From NCBI GenBank assembly GCA_002484335.1, contig DLJQ01000012.1, positions 301,304-365,303 on the forward strand: a stretch of 64,000 bases of DNA, in the 5' to 3' direction. Shown here piece by piece: positions 52,230-60,226 of this stretch; the stretch's first letter is position 1; every line of letters begins with the position of its first letter. Source of the stretch: Flavobacteriales bacterium UBA7612. GTDB taxonomy: Bacteria; Bacteroidota; Bacteroidia; Flavobacteriales; Weeksellaceae. The notes beneath the pieces are model-generated. The model ran no database searches and was not told the origin of the DNA. It was given only the letters and a program-made list of their open reading frames with translations. The position numbers and the translations under genes were made by a program.

Positions 52230-52318
52230 CCTGATTAAATTATTAATTTATTTAACTCATCAGGCGTCATCAGCTTCTTTATAAGCGGTTTATCAAAGGA
52301 AGAACACCATTTCCTTAT
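52230..52318 (-). promoter_or_regulatory. Fluoride riboswitch (crcB motif) with translational expression platform
   Basis: Read on the minus strand: a hairpin GGAAATGGTGTTCTTCC (52314-52298), then AACCGC (52290-52285), a short stem, and AGCTGATGACGCCT ending at 52262, in the order and wording of the fluoride aptamer consensus. CCTGAT at 52264-52259 can pair with ATCAGG at 52235-52230, just 6 nt before the ATG at 52223-52221. Because CCT belongs to the aptamer when fluoride is bound, folding of the aptamer should free the AGG and allow translation. Aptamer identification is strong; the switching mechanism is inferred. Confidence 0.9.
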
Positions 52319-52457
52319 ATAGAATCAAATGTATAAAATATTTTTTATTTTGAATGTAAAATTTTTCTTTATAAATAATTTTTTAAAACATTTTTTTTTG
52401 AATAATGCCTAATAATAATTATTACTATGTAATTAATTTATTATTAGGCATTCATTT

Positions 52458-52601
52458 GCAATAGTGATTGAAGCGACATCCTTTTTAGATTGGGCAATTT
52501 TGACTTAGTTTTTTATTTCGACTTTGCTCAATGACCAAATCGAAATGCAATGCCTAATCTAAAAAGATATAGCGATAAAGCACGGTGGGTAGCAATTGCC
52601 C
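52458..52601 (-). repeat. Dispersed palindromic element, subtype 2 (copy 8)
   Basis: GCAATAGTGATTGAAGCGAC, ATCCTTTTTAGATTGGGC, loop with TTTCGACTTTGCTCAATGAC, GCCTAATCTAAAAAGATATA, GCGATAAAGCACGG and a closing AATTGCCC. Longer loop than other copies; shares the TATATCTTTT / AAAAGGATG arms with copy 1. Confidence 0.65.
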
Positions 52602-52630
52602 TTAGAAAATAAATAGGATTTCAGTTGAAA

Positions 52631-53140
52631 TTATTTAATTTCTACACAACCAACACGACCACCTGCATTTCCAGTAGGTTGAGTATGGAAATCATCTTTT
52701 GTAGAATGAATAATTAATCCATGACCAATAATTTTCTTTGATTCATCATTACAAGTCAAACACCATTTATCAGTTTTGAAAGTCAATTTAGCTTCTCCTT
52801 TTTCGTTCGCAACTAGATTACCTATATCTCCAAGGTGAAAATGTCCTACATCCCACTTACCATGATCTGTATGTCCCGGATTCCAATGTCCACCAGTTGA
52901 TGTTCCATCAGGAGCTGAACAATCTGCTTTCTCGTGAATATGGATAGCGTGCTCACCAGGAGTTAAACCTTTTACATCAAGTTCCATGGTAACAATATTC
53001 CCTTTTTCTTTAAATGTTACAATTCCATTTGTTTTTGTATCACTTTTAGCTGCTATAGTATATACTTTTTTTGTTGAAGAACATGATGAAACAACAAAAA
53101 TTGTTAATAATCCTAAACCTATTGTTTTTATTTTATTCAT
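52631..53140 (-). CDS. sodC: Copper/zinc superoxide dismutase lipoprotein
   Basis: 169 residues. Lipobox VVSSC (Cys20), so lipid-anchored in the periplasm or on the surface. Metal ligands in HAIHIHEKADCS, HWNPGHTDHGKWDVGHFHLG and GLIIHSTKDDF; the disulfide pair (Cys in ADCS and GRVGCVE) is present. Converts superoxide to hydrogen peroxide and oxygen outside the cytoplasm. Length is normal. Single gene on the minus strand; no terminator is obvious on its 3' side, where a repeat element begins 29 bp away. Confidence 0.95.
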   Translation of the reverse strand: MNKIKTIGLGLLTIFVVSSCSSTKKVYTIAAKSDTKTNGIVTFKEKGNIVTMELDVKGLTPGEHAIHIHEKADCSAPDGTSTGGHWNPGHTDHGKWDVGHFHLGDIGNLVANEKGEAKLTFKTDKWCLTCNDESKKIIGHGLIIHSTKDDFHTQPTGNAGGRVGCVEIK

Positions 53141-53259
53141 TTTAAAATAGTTTAATGTTAAAGTAAATTTACAAAACTTGATAGTAGTTAATAAACCTTT
53201 AGTGTTAAAATATCAATTACTATTTTATGCACTGTTTTTAATTATTCATTTAATTTTCA

Positions 53260-54195
53260 TTAATAATTACATTCATGGTCAATCCAATCAATAATTGTAG
53301 TAATGACATGCTCTCGATTATCTTCTAATAAAATTTCATGACGCATTTTAGGAAATATTTTAAATGCTACATTTATAAAACCATCTTCTCTCAATTGATC
53401 GATAGTTTTAATAACTCCCTTACTAAAATCTCCTATCGGATCTTCTTCTCCACTTACAAAAAGAAATGGAAAGGATTTAGATATTGAGTTCGCCCAATTT
53501 CTATTTGTTGCTTGTTTGTAAACTGAAAACAGAGCATAATAAGCATTATTCGTGAAAGGTAAACCACATAAAGAATCATCAAGAAATTTTTGTCTGTTAT
53601 CTTTATTAAGACTCAGCCAACTAACAGGACTATAATCTTTATCTTTTTTGAAATGAGAATTATTTACCTTATTGAATAAGGTATTAAAGTAAGTTTTTCT
53701 TTTTGAAGCGATGCAATTCGTAATAAAAAAATAAGTTTTCAAGATTCCTATTCCAAATTTAGATCCTCCTGTACCAACGATAATAGCGCCAGAAAATTTA
53801 TTACTTTTTTGTTGCAATAAACATCGTGTAATAAAAGACCCCATAGAATGTCCTAAAATAAAGTGAGGAATAGCAGGATATTTCTGTTCTATTAAATCAC
53901 TCATTATATCGGCATCATTTATTAATTTTTCAGCAGGATTATTTTTTCTAAAAAACCCAAAATCGTGCTTATTATTCACCGATTTTCCATGTCCTACATG
54001 ATCATAAGTAAGCACTGCTAAACCTAATTCTGTACATTTGATTGCTAACTCTCTGTATCGTCCACTATGTTCCTGCATTCCATGTAAAATGATAAGTGTT
54101 GCTTTTACATCTGTATTTTCTGGAATAAATAAGGTATAAAAAAGTTTAGTATTATCTATATTAGAATGATATGATGAGTGTTCACTAAATGACAT
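53260..54195 (-). CDS. Alpha/beta hydrolase, monoacylglycerol lipase/lysophospholipase type
   Basis: 311 residues, no signal peptide. Nucleophile elbow GHSMGS, catalytic Asp in VSGEEDPIGDFSKG and His in KMRHEILLEDN; YDHVGHGKS and HGMQEHSGRY are the oxyanion-side features of the Hydrolase_4 family. Probably hydrolyses monoacylglycerols or lysophospholipids. Minus-strand, 119 bp after sodC and 96 bp before the next gene; not clearly in an operon. Confidence 0.9.
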   Translation of the reverse strand: MSFSEHSSYHSNIDNTKLFYTLFIPENTDVKATLIILHGMQEHSGRYRELAIKCTELGLAVLTYDHVGHGKSVNNKHDFGFFRKNNPAEKLINDADIMSDLIEQKYPAIPHFILGHSMGSFITRCLLQQKSNKFSGAIIVGTGGSKFGIGILKTYFFITNCIASKRKTYFNTLFNKVNNSHFKKDKDYSPVSWLSLNKDNRQKFLDDSLCGLPFTNNAYYALFSVYKQATNRNWANSISKSFPFLFVSGEEDPIGDFSKGVIKTIDQLREDGFINVAFKIFPKMRHEILLEDNREHVITTIIDWIDHECNY

Positions 54196-54291
54196 AATAG
54201 TTTTTTTACGTGATAAAAAATTATCAAAATTTATTCCTTTTAGTTTTATCCTAATGCTATATTATTAATTATATCATTTACATTCAAAAAA

Positions 54292-55035
54292 TTATTGATT
54301 GATATTTTTAATTTCGAAGTAACAATTTTCACATATTAATTTTATTTGTGCGTATTGTTCAGATTCCTCATTCCATCCATTATATTTACGTCTTATATTT
54401 TCACAATCATTACACCAAGCTTGAAGATCTTCATCATCTTCTAATTCCATTTTAGGGTAAGTATCAAATGCTTCTATAAAGCCCACAGGTTTTTCTAAAT
54501 TTAAATGTTGACAAACAAAAGCTTTTCTTTGTAAACCATGATTCGGGCAATGTAATACTTGTTGTTTTAAAATTTTTACGGCTGAATCATTTTCTGAATT
54601 CAAATTTTCAATTAAGAGCAAATAATAATTTAAATTCTCTGTATTTAGTGTATATACTCCTATTCCATCTAAAATATTAAAACTTATTGCTAATAATTCC
54701 CAACCATCATATATATCACTAGGAAAAGTACCTTCGTACAATTTTCTATAATTATTTTCTAATCCAAAATTTTTGATTTTAAATGTTTCTGCATTGTTTT
54801 CATCATTATTAAACCAGATCCACATCCAAGTTTCTGATTTTAAAGAATAAGTCCCTATTGGAATATATTTGAAGAAAATTTCATGTTTATCATCATTATA
54901 TAATCTTATAATTTTTAAATCATCGTCATAGAACCAATTCGAAAAAGAATCTATTTTATATTTCTCTTTAAACCTATCTTGAATTGGAATTAATTTATTT
55001 AATTCAGACTGAGAAAATTCATTATAATCAAGCAT
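54292..55035 (-). CDS. Hypothetical protein with C-terminal zinc-ribbon-like cysteines
   Basis: 247 residues, cytoplasmic. The N-terminal 150 residues have an aromatic core (SETWMWIWFNNDENN, YDGWELLAISFN). The C-terminal region has paired cysteines in HCPNHGLQRKAFVCQHLN, AWCNDCENIRR and LICENCYFEI, which look like a metal-binding site. Proteins with CxxHL...WCxxC motifs of this kind occur among immunity-like and housekeeping hypotheticals; I cannot place it. Adjacent to another small hypothetical gene, 11 bp away on the same strand. Confidence 0.65.
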   Translation of the reverse strand: MLDYNEFSQSELNKLIPIQDRFKEKYKIDSFSNWFYDDDLKIIRLYNDDKHEIFFKYIPIGTYSLKSETWMWIWFNNDENNAETFKIKNFGLENNYRKLYEGTFPSDIYDGWELLAISFNILDGIGVYTLNTENLNYYLLLIENLNSENDSAVKILKQQVLHCPNHGLQRKAFVCQHLNLEKPVGFIEAFDTYPKMELEDDEDLQAWCNDCENIRRKYNGWNEESEQYAQIKLICENCYFEIKNINQ

Positions 55036-55046
55036 TTTTTTGAAAT

Positions 55047-55574
55047 TTAATAATTTGTATTTAAAACTTTGTTTGCTTCAATTACCAAGTTTTCTTGAAA
55101 TTTTATTCGTTGTTCATTACGAGTTAAATTGTCATAATACAAAAGCTTTGCTCCGTCATTCCAATCTTGAATTTCACGATACCAAGTATAAAGATGTTCA
55201 AGATATAATTCTTCTCCAATATATTCTCTCTTACAATTTTTAAAATCCCAATTCATTTGCATATAAACTTCATTATTCAGCTTATTCATAATTTCGAACG
55301 CATTATCTGGATTATTTACTATTTTACCTAAATAGTATTTTGTAAGAATTTTAGCTGATTCTATTTTAGAAGGTAATACAATTTTTAGTTCACTTAAACT
55401 ATAATTAAAATACTGTAAGATTTCAAATGTATTATCATTTTCGTTCATTCCAGCTAAAATGTAAATAGATTCTGATTGAATATTTTCTGTTAAAGCAATC
55501 ATTCCAATCATTGGTAAATCTTTTACAGTAAAATTCTCTAAAACATAATTTGATATACTTTCAATAAAATTCAT
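55047..55574 (-). CDS. Hypothetical protein, 175 residues
   Basis: Cytoplasmic, no membrane segment. MNFIESISNYVLENFTVKDL at the start, an acidic, helical C-terminal part with WYREIQDWNDGAKLLYYDN and ENLVIEANKVLN. No catalytic motif. Lies between two hypothetical/hydrolase genes on the same strand with gaps of 11 and 13 bp, so likely co-transcribed with them. Size and composition suit an immunity or accessory protein; no toxin is in sight. Confidence 0.6.
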   Translation of the reverse strand: MNFIESISNYVLENFTVKDLPMIGMIALTENIQSESIYILAGMNENDNTFEILQYFNYSLSELKIVLPSKIESAKILTKYYLGKIVNNPDNAFEIMNKLNNEVYMQMNWDFKNCKREYIGEELYLEHLYTWYREIQDWNDGAKLLYYDNLTRNEQRIKFQENLVIEANKVLNTNY

Positions 55575-55587
55575 CAGTAAATAAAAA

Positions 55588-56598
55588 TTATTTTAAAGAC
55601 CAATCTATAAAATTATTCATTACTTCTACCCATTTCGGATTACGATGATCTGGTTTACCATTTTCGTCAATTTGAAAAAAGTTGTGCTCAGAATTTAAAT
55701 ATCTTTTATAAGTTAAATTTTCTTTTTTTTCTCTGATAAAATAAAGAGGTACTAAATCACATAATTCTGATGCTATATCATTCGTACCATAAGCAATATA
55801 AATAGGTTTATTAAATGTTAACCAATCATCTATTAAAGGAACAGAAAAAGAATTCCAAGCAATTAAATAAGGAGACTTTTTTCGTTTTGCTTCATCAAAC
55901 GAATCATAATATATTTGATATTCTTTTTCTATATTATCTGAAGCAGTTTCCCAATTAATTTCTTTATTTTCAGCTCTTTTTCTATATGCTCTTATGTTTT
56001 GATCTATTCTACCAAATGGATTGGGAGAAAATAATCCTAATTTTGAAACATGTTTATATTGCTTAGCTATTTTAGTTGCAACTTTACTACCTTGAGAGTG
56101 ACCAGCTACAACTATTTTTTTACTATCAACCCAATTTTGTTTTTTTAAATACTTCAAAACTTTGATTGCTCTATTAACATAATTATCTAGATAATCTGCA
56201 TTCTGAAATTCTATACTTGGTGTATTCTTATCTTTTGAATTACCAAAGTACCAATAAGAATCATTAATTTCATTTTCATTAACTATTAATGGTGTTTCGG
56301 GCATTGATATCACTACCAAATGATAATACTTTTTTATATATTCTATATCAAAATTTGTAGTTCCTCCTCCAATCAACCAATAACCATCATTTGTATTTAC
56401 ATAAATAGGATAAGGTAATGAACCTTGACACCAAAGTAGAATTGATTTCTTTTCTTCTAGTTTATTATCATAAACAATAAATTCAATTTTTTGATTTTTA
56501 TCATTAATTTCAAAACTTGTTACTTCATCATTTATAACTTTTTGACCAAAAGAGTTGAAGTAAATTAAACATAGTAGAAATAAAAATTTAATTTTCAT
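55588..56598 (-). CDS. Exported alpha/beta hydrolase
   Basis: 336 residues with a signal peptide (about 1-18, LIYFNSFGQKV). Nucleophile in VAGHSQGSKVATKI, candidate Asp in AYGTNDIASE and His in NSEHNFFQID. The fold resembles secreted dienelactone hydrolase/prolyl-oligopeptidase-like esterases. Substrate unknown. Probably first gene of the minus-strand trio ending at 54292. Confidence 0.82.
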   Translation of the reverse strand: MKIKFLFLLCLIYFNSFGQKVINDEVTSFEINDKNQKIEFIVYDNKLEEKKSILLWCQGSLPYPIYVNTNDGYWLIGGGTTNFDIEYIKKYYHLVVISMPETPLIVNENEINDSYWYFGNSKDKNTPSIEFQNADYLDNYVNRAIKVLKYLKKQNWVDSKKIVVAGHSQGSKVATKIAKQYKHVSKLGLFSPNPFGRIDQNIRAYRKRAENKEINWETASDNIEKEYQIYYDSFDEAKRKKSPYLIAWNSFSVPLIDDWLTFNKPIYIAYGTNDIASELCDLVPLYFIREKKENLTYKRYLNSEHNFFQIDENGKPDHRNPKWVEVMNNFIDWSLK

Positions 56599-56985
56599 TT
56601 AAAATTTTTTTTGATATAGTAATGAATTATATCCTTGTTTGTTTTTATTGTTTTATGTTACGTTGAGCCTGCCGAAATATAATTTTTTATAAATTTCATA
56701 AACTATTCAAAATGAAAATTTAAACATTATGAATGACACTATAGTTATGAATTATACTAGAAATTTAAACAACTTGACTATTTTAAACTCACTCCCACAA
56801 AAATAAAACTAAACACTTAAATAAAAATACGGAAAACCATAAATGAATGTTTTTTCATAAAAAACATTCATGTTAGAGATTACAATAGAAATCCTTTTCA
56901 ACAACAAACGGGACTTTGCAAAGTCCCGTTTGTTGTTGAAAAGATTGTAATGAAAAGCCCGCCCGAAGGGAACGCCCAAATAAAA
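56599..56985. other. Gap of 387 bp with two kinds of repeats
   Basis: Holds the inverted copy of the short TTTCG(A/G)CA(A/G)GCTCAAC repeat at 56655-56678 (minus) and the large palindromic element at 56871-56977. The stretch between is A/T-rich without an ORF. Confidence 0.5.
56871..56977 (-). repeat. Dispersed palindromic element (copy 9) with a perfect 50-bp palindrome
   Basis: Outer parts TGTTAGAGATTACAATAGAA and GATTGTAATGAAAAGCCCGC, CCGAAGGGAACGCCC match other copies. The inner part 56894-56943 is an exact palindrome: CTTTTCAACAACAAACGGG, then ACTTTGCAAAGT at the centre (56918/56919), then the reverse complement. The GACTTTGCAAAGTC core is the same as in the coding palindrome at 24968-25001. 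Confidence 0.85.
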
Positions 56986-59118
56986 CTAATCTATCAAAGA
57001 AAGTTGAATTTTTTTCTTGTCAGTATCTATTCCAATAACCGTAACTTCTACTTGTTGTTGCAAATGTACTTTTGTAGAAACATCAGAAATAAACTCGTTG
57101 CATATTTTTGATATATGCACCAATCCATTTTCTTTAATTCCTATGTCTACAAAACAACCAAAATTGGTAATATTATTTATGATTCCTGGAACTTTCATTC
57201 CCAATTGTAAATCTTCGAATTTCTTTAATTTAGAATCAAAACTAAAAACTTTGGCTGTAGAACGTGGATCTAAACCTGGTTTCTCCAACTCGTTTTTTAT
57301 ATCTTGTAACGTAGGCAAACCAACAGAATTGGTTACATACTTCGTAAGATCTATCTGATTGATAAGTTCTTTGTCTTTTATTAAATCTTTTATTTGCACC
57401 TTAAGGTCTTTTGCCATTTTTTCGACAATTGCATAAGATTCTGGGTGAACAGCAGAATTGTCTAACGGATTAGCAGCTTGCTGAATTCTAAGAAATGCCG
57501 AAGCTTGTTGAAAAGCTTTTTCGCCCAAACGAGGAACTTTTAACAATTCTTCTCTCGATTCGAAAGCTCCGTTTTCTGTTCTATAAGCCACAATATTCTC
57601 TGCCATCTTTTCCCCTATTCCAGCAACGTAATTCAGTAAATGTTTACTCGCAGTATTCAGGTTAACACCAACTTTGTTTACACAAAAAGAAACAACATCA
57701 TTCAATTCATCTTTCAATAATGTTTGGTCGACATCGTGCTGATATTGCCCTACACCTATCGATTTAGGATCTATTTTTACCAATTCTGCCAACGGATCTT
57801 GCAAACGACGACCAATAGAAACTGCTCCACGAACAGTAACATCTTTGTCAGGAAATTCGTCTCGTGCAATTTTCGATGCCGAATAAATAGATGCACCTGC
57901 CTCGTTCACAACAAATACTTTCAGCGGACGGTCGAAGGCTATGTTTTGTACCAAATGTTCTGTTTCTCGAGATGCTGTTCCGTTTCCTATAGAAATCGCA
58001 TCTATTGCATAGGCATTCACCAGTGATTTTAGTTTTTTTGTAGCTTGTGCTTTCTCGCTTTGTGGAGCATGCGGATAAATGTTTTCGTTATGCAACAAAT
58101 CGCCTTGTTCGTCCAAAACAACTACTTTACAACCCGATTTGTAACCAGGATCTATCGCTAAAATTCTTTTTTCTCCCAATGGTGGAGCTAATAGCAGTTG
58201 GTTTAAGTTTTTGGAGAAAACTTCTACCGATGTTTCATCTGCTTTCTTCTTTGCTTCATTCAATATTTCATTAGAAATCGATGGAGCTAATAATCGCTTG
58301 TACGCATCTTTTATCGCTTCTTCTATTACCCAAGAAACTTCTGGCTGAACAGATTTTATCAACGTATATTCTAAGAAACCTATCGCTTCTTTTTTCTCTA
58401 TACTAACCGCTACTTTTAGGAAACCTTCATTTTCTCCTCGCAAAATAGCCAATAATCGGTGCGATGCTATTTTCTTTAGAGCTTCAGAATAATCGAAATA
58501 ATTAGAAAAAGTAGCTGCTTTTTCGTCATCAGCTTTGCTTTTTACCAATTTGCTTTCTATGATTGCCGATTTTCTGAAAATTCCTCGTAATCTATTACGT
58601 ACATATTCATTTTCGTTTATCCATTCCGCAATTATATCTTGTGCTCCTGCATAAACATCCTCCAAAGTAGGAACTTCTGAGTTGATATATTTTTTTGCCA
58701 AATCTTCTAAATCAGAAATATTATTCTGTTTCATAATGATTTTTGCCAAAGGTTCCAATCCCTTTTCTTTGGCAATGGCAGCTTTTGTTTTTCTTTTCTT
58801 TTTGTAAGGAAGATATAAATCCTCTATCTGAACCAAATCATAACTTTTCTGAATACGCTGTTGTAATTCTATCGTTAGTAGGTTTTGTTCATCTAAGGTC
58901 GTTAAAATGAAATTTTTTCTAGCTTCTATTTCTTCAAATAATGCTTTGTATTTTTTGATGTTCGAAATCTGTACTTCATCCAAATTCCCTGTTAATTCCT
59001 TACGATATCTCGCTATAAATGGAATTGTATTATCGTTGTTCAAACAATTGATGGTGTTCTCTATCGATTTTTCGGAAATGTCTTTTAATTGATGATGAAT
59101 GTATGTTGTCAAATTCAT
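56986..59118 (-). CDS. tex: Tex-family RNA-binding transcription accessory protein
   Basis: 710 residues. Tex N-terminal helical domain (NTIPFIARYRKELTGNLDEV), a YqgF-like RNase H fold (RILAIDPGYKSGCKVVVLDE), helix-hairpin-helix (VAGIGEKMAENIVAYR) and a C-terminal S1 RNA-binding domain (VPGIINNITNFGCFVDIGI). Cytoplasmic, related to eukaryotic Spt6; affects transcription and RNA handling. Base use in the + strand reading of this gene seems less A/T-heavy than its neighbours. Closed by the repeat element, no clear hairpin terminator besides it. Confidence 0.96.
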   Translation of the reverse strand: MNLTTYIHHQLKDISEKSIENTINCLNNDNTIPFIARYRKELTGNLDEVQISNIKKYKALFEEIEARKNFILTTLDEQNLLTIELQQRIQKSYDLVQIEDLYLPYKKKRKTKAAIAKEKGLEPLAKIIMKQNNISDLEDLAKKYINSEVPTLEDVYAGAQDIIAEWINENEYVRNRLRGIFRKSAIIESKLVKSKADDEKAATFSNYFDYSEALKKIASHRLLAILRGENEGFLKVAVSIEKKEAIGFLEYTLIKSVQPEVSWVIEEAIKDAYKRLLAPSISNEILNEAKKKADETSVEVFSKNLNQLLLAPPLGEKRILAIDPGYKSGCKVVVLDEQGDLLHNENIYPHAPQSEKAQATKKLKSLVNAYAIDAISIGNGTASRETEHLVQNIAFDRPLKVFVVNEAGASIYSASKIARDEFPDKDVTVRGAVSIGRRLQDPLAELVKIDPKSIGVGQYQHDVDQTLLKDELNDVVSFCVNKVGVNLNTASKHLLNYVAGIGEKMAENIVAYRTENGAFESREELLKVPRLGEKAFQQASAFLRIQQAANPLDNSAVHPESYAIVEKMAKDLKVQIKDLIKDKELINQIDLTKYVTNSVGLPTLQDIKNELEKPGLDPRSTAKVFSFDSKLKKFEDLQLGMKVPGIINNITNFGCFVDIGIKENGLVHISKICNEFISDVSTKVHLQQQVEVTVIGIDTDKKKIQLSLID

Positions 59119-59207
59119 GTTAAGCGTCCTGTTTAAAATTTTATTGAATGATAGAATAATTTGTTTTTATTATTTTAAAATTGATGTATTCAACTTCTTT
59201 ATAAATT

Positions 59208-59312
59208 GGGCGTTCCCTTAGGTCGGGCTTTTCGTTGCAATCTTTTACAAACAGACTTCGACTACGCTCAACCATCGGTTTGTAAAAGGATTTCCACTGC
59301 AATCCCTAACGC
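59208..59312 (+). repeat. Dispersed palindromic element (copy 10, complete)
   Basis: GGGCGTTCCCTTAGGTCGGG, CGTTGCAATCTTTTACAAAC, loop ACTTCGACTACGCTCAACC, GGTTTGTAAAAGGATTTCC, ACTGCAATCCCTAACGC. It lies in the 276-bp gap between tex and the rlpA-like gene, which holds nothing else recognisable. Confidence 0.8.
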
Positions 59313-59394
59313 AAAAAGGAATCATAAAATTTAGCCCAAATGTATATTTATCATTCAGTCTGCAAATTACTATTTTTTTCAGAAAGGTCTAAAT

Positions 59395-59871
59395 CTAATT
59401 CAGAATAGTCATTTCTACATTTAGTATTCCATCTTTTAAATTCCCTATTTTCGAAAATGCTTTTTTACTCAAATCTATTTCTCTACCAGCAACAAAAGGT
59501 CCTCTATCATTAATTCTTACTTTAACTGATTTTCCATTGGCAAGATTTTTAACTCTTACTTTTGTCCCAAAAGGTAAAGTTCTATGAGCAGCTGTTTTTT
59601 TTCTTCTTTTATATTTTTCTCCACTTGCAGTTTTCTTTCTTTGGTATTTATCTGAATAGTAAGATGCTTTACCTGTAATTTTTTTCTTCTTCGGTTTTCT
59701 ATAGTTATTATCAAAACTATAAAATTCATCTGCACTATCTAATCGAGAAATGGAAATAGTATCATTATTAATTGTATCTCTTTTATTTCCTATAATTTCT
59801 GCTTTGGTTACACAAAACGTAAAAAATAGTAATAGTAGTGAACTTTGTATTTTCAGTTTCATTTTTATCAT
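59395..59871 (-). CDS. RlpA-like septal ring / double-psi beta-barrel protein
   Basis: 158 residues. Signal peptide (about 1-25; two in-frame ATGs 9 bp apart, either possible). The double-psi barrel domain runs GKASYYSDKYQRKKTASGEK, AHRTLPFGTKVRVKNLANGK, VRINDRGPFVAGREIDLSKK, with the catalytic Asp-containing NDRGP motif. No SPOR domain, unlike E. coli RlpA. Likely acts on peptidoglycan in the periplasm. A -7-like box TAAGTTTG is present at 59895-59888. Confidence 0.88.
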   Translation of the reverse strand: MIKMKLKIQSSLLLLFFTFCVTKAEIIGNKRDTINNDTISISRLDSADEFYSFDNNYRKPKKKKITGKASYYSDKYQRKKTASGEKYKRRKKTAAHRTLPFGTKVRVKNLANGKSVKVRINDRGPFVAGREIDLSKKAFSKIGNLKDGILNVEMTILN

Positions 59872-60120
59872 TTTCTATTATTTATTTCAAACTTATTTTC
59901 TAATTATTATTATTAAAAATTATCCTTCTCATTTCAAATAATTGAAATCACAAATTACTATTTTTTTAAATAATTATAGGTAATTTCTAATTGATCTATC
60001 GTAAATTTAATTTATAAACAGAGTAAAAACTATTATTTCTAATATTTATAAAGAATTGTAAAAGCTACAAATGCTTTATAATCGAATATAATTCTTAATT
60101 ACATTTAATAATCTATATAA

Positions 60121-60160
60121 AATTCAAAATAAATTATTTATACTAAGTTTATTTTGAATT
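60121..60160. repeat. Perfect 13-bp inverted repeat upstream of lysA
   Basis: AATTCAAAATAAA (60121-60133) and TTTATTTTGAATT (60148-60160), 14-nt spacer, about 27 bp before the lysA -7 box. Could be a regulator site or a hairpin. Confidence 0.6.
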
Positions 60161-60186
60161 TTCGTCAGAAAACGAATAGGATTATG

Positions 60187-60194
60187 TAATTTTG
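60187..60194 (+). promoter_or_regulatory. -7 box of the lysA promoter
   Basis: TAATTTTG matches TAnnTTTG, 32 bp before the ATG. No TTG at the right distance (nearest at 60154, 30 bp away). Confidence 0.4.
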
Positions 60195-60226
60195 CATACC
60201 AAATTTAACTTTAAACAAATAATAAA

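Larger units (their letters stand above)
52224..52630. other. Gap of 407 bp: riboswitch leader and a repeat element
   Basis: Contains the fluoride riboswitch and its expression platform (52224-52318, minus) and the subtype-2 repeat copy at 52458-52601. Between them (52319-52457) only A/T-rich sequence; no ORF. Confidence 0.6.
59872..60226. other. Gap of 355 bp: divergent leader region of rlpA-like gene and lysA
   Basis: A/T-rich, no ORF. Contains the inverted repeat at 60121-60160 and a lysA -7 box at 60187-60194. ATGCTTTATAATCGAATATA at 60070-60089 has a similar counterpart near 63826-63846. Confidence 0.5.

Noticed and set aside
57017..58274. Three plus-strand ORFs opposite tex
   Set aside because: tex is complete and clearly conserved on the minus strand; the plus-strand frames are Cys/Phe-rich shadows.
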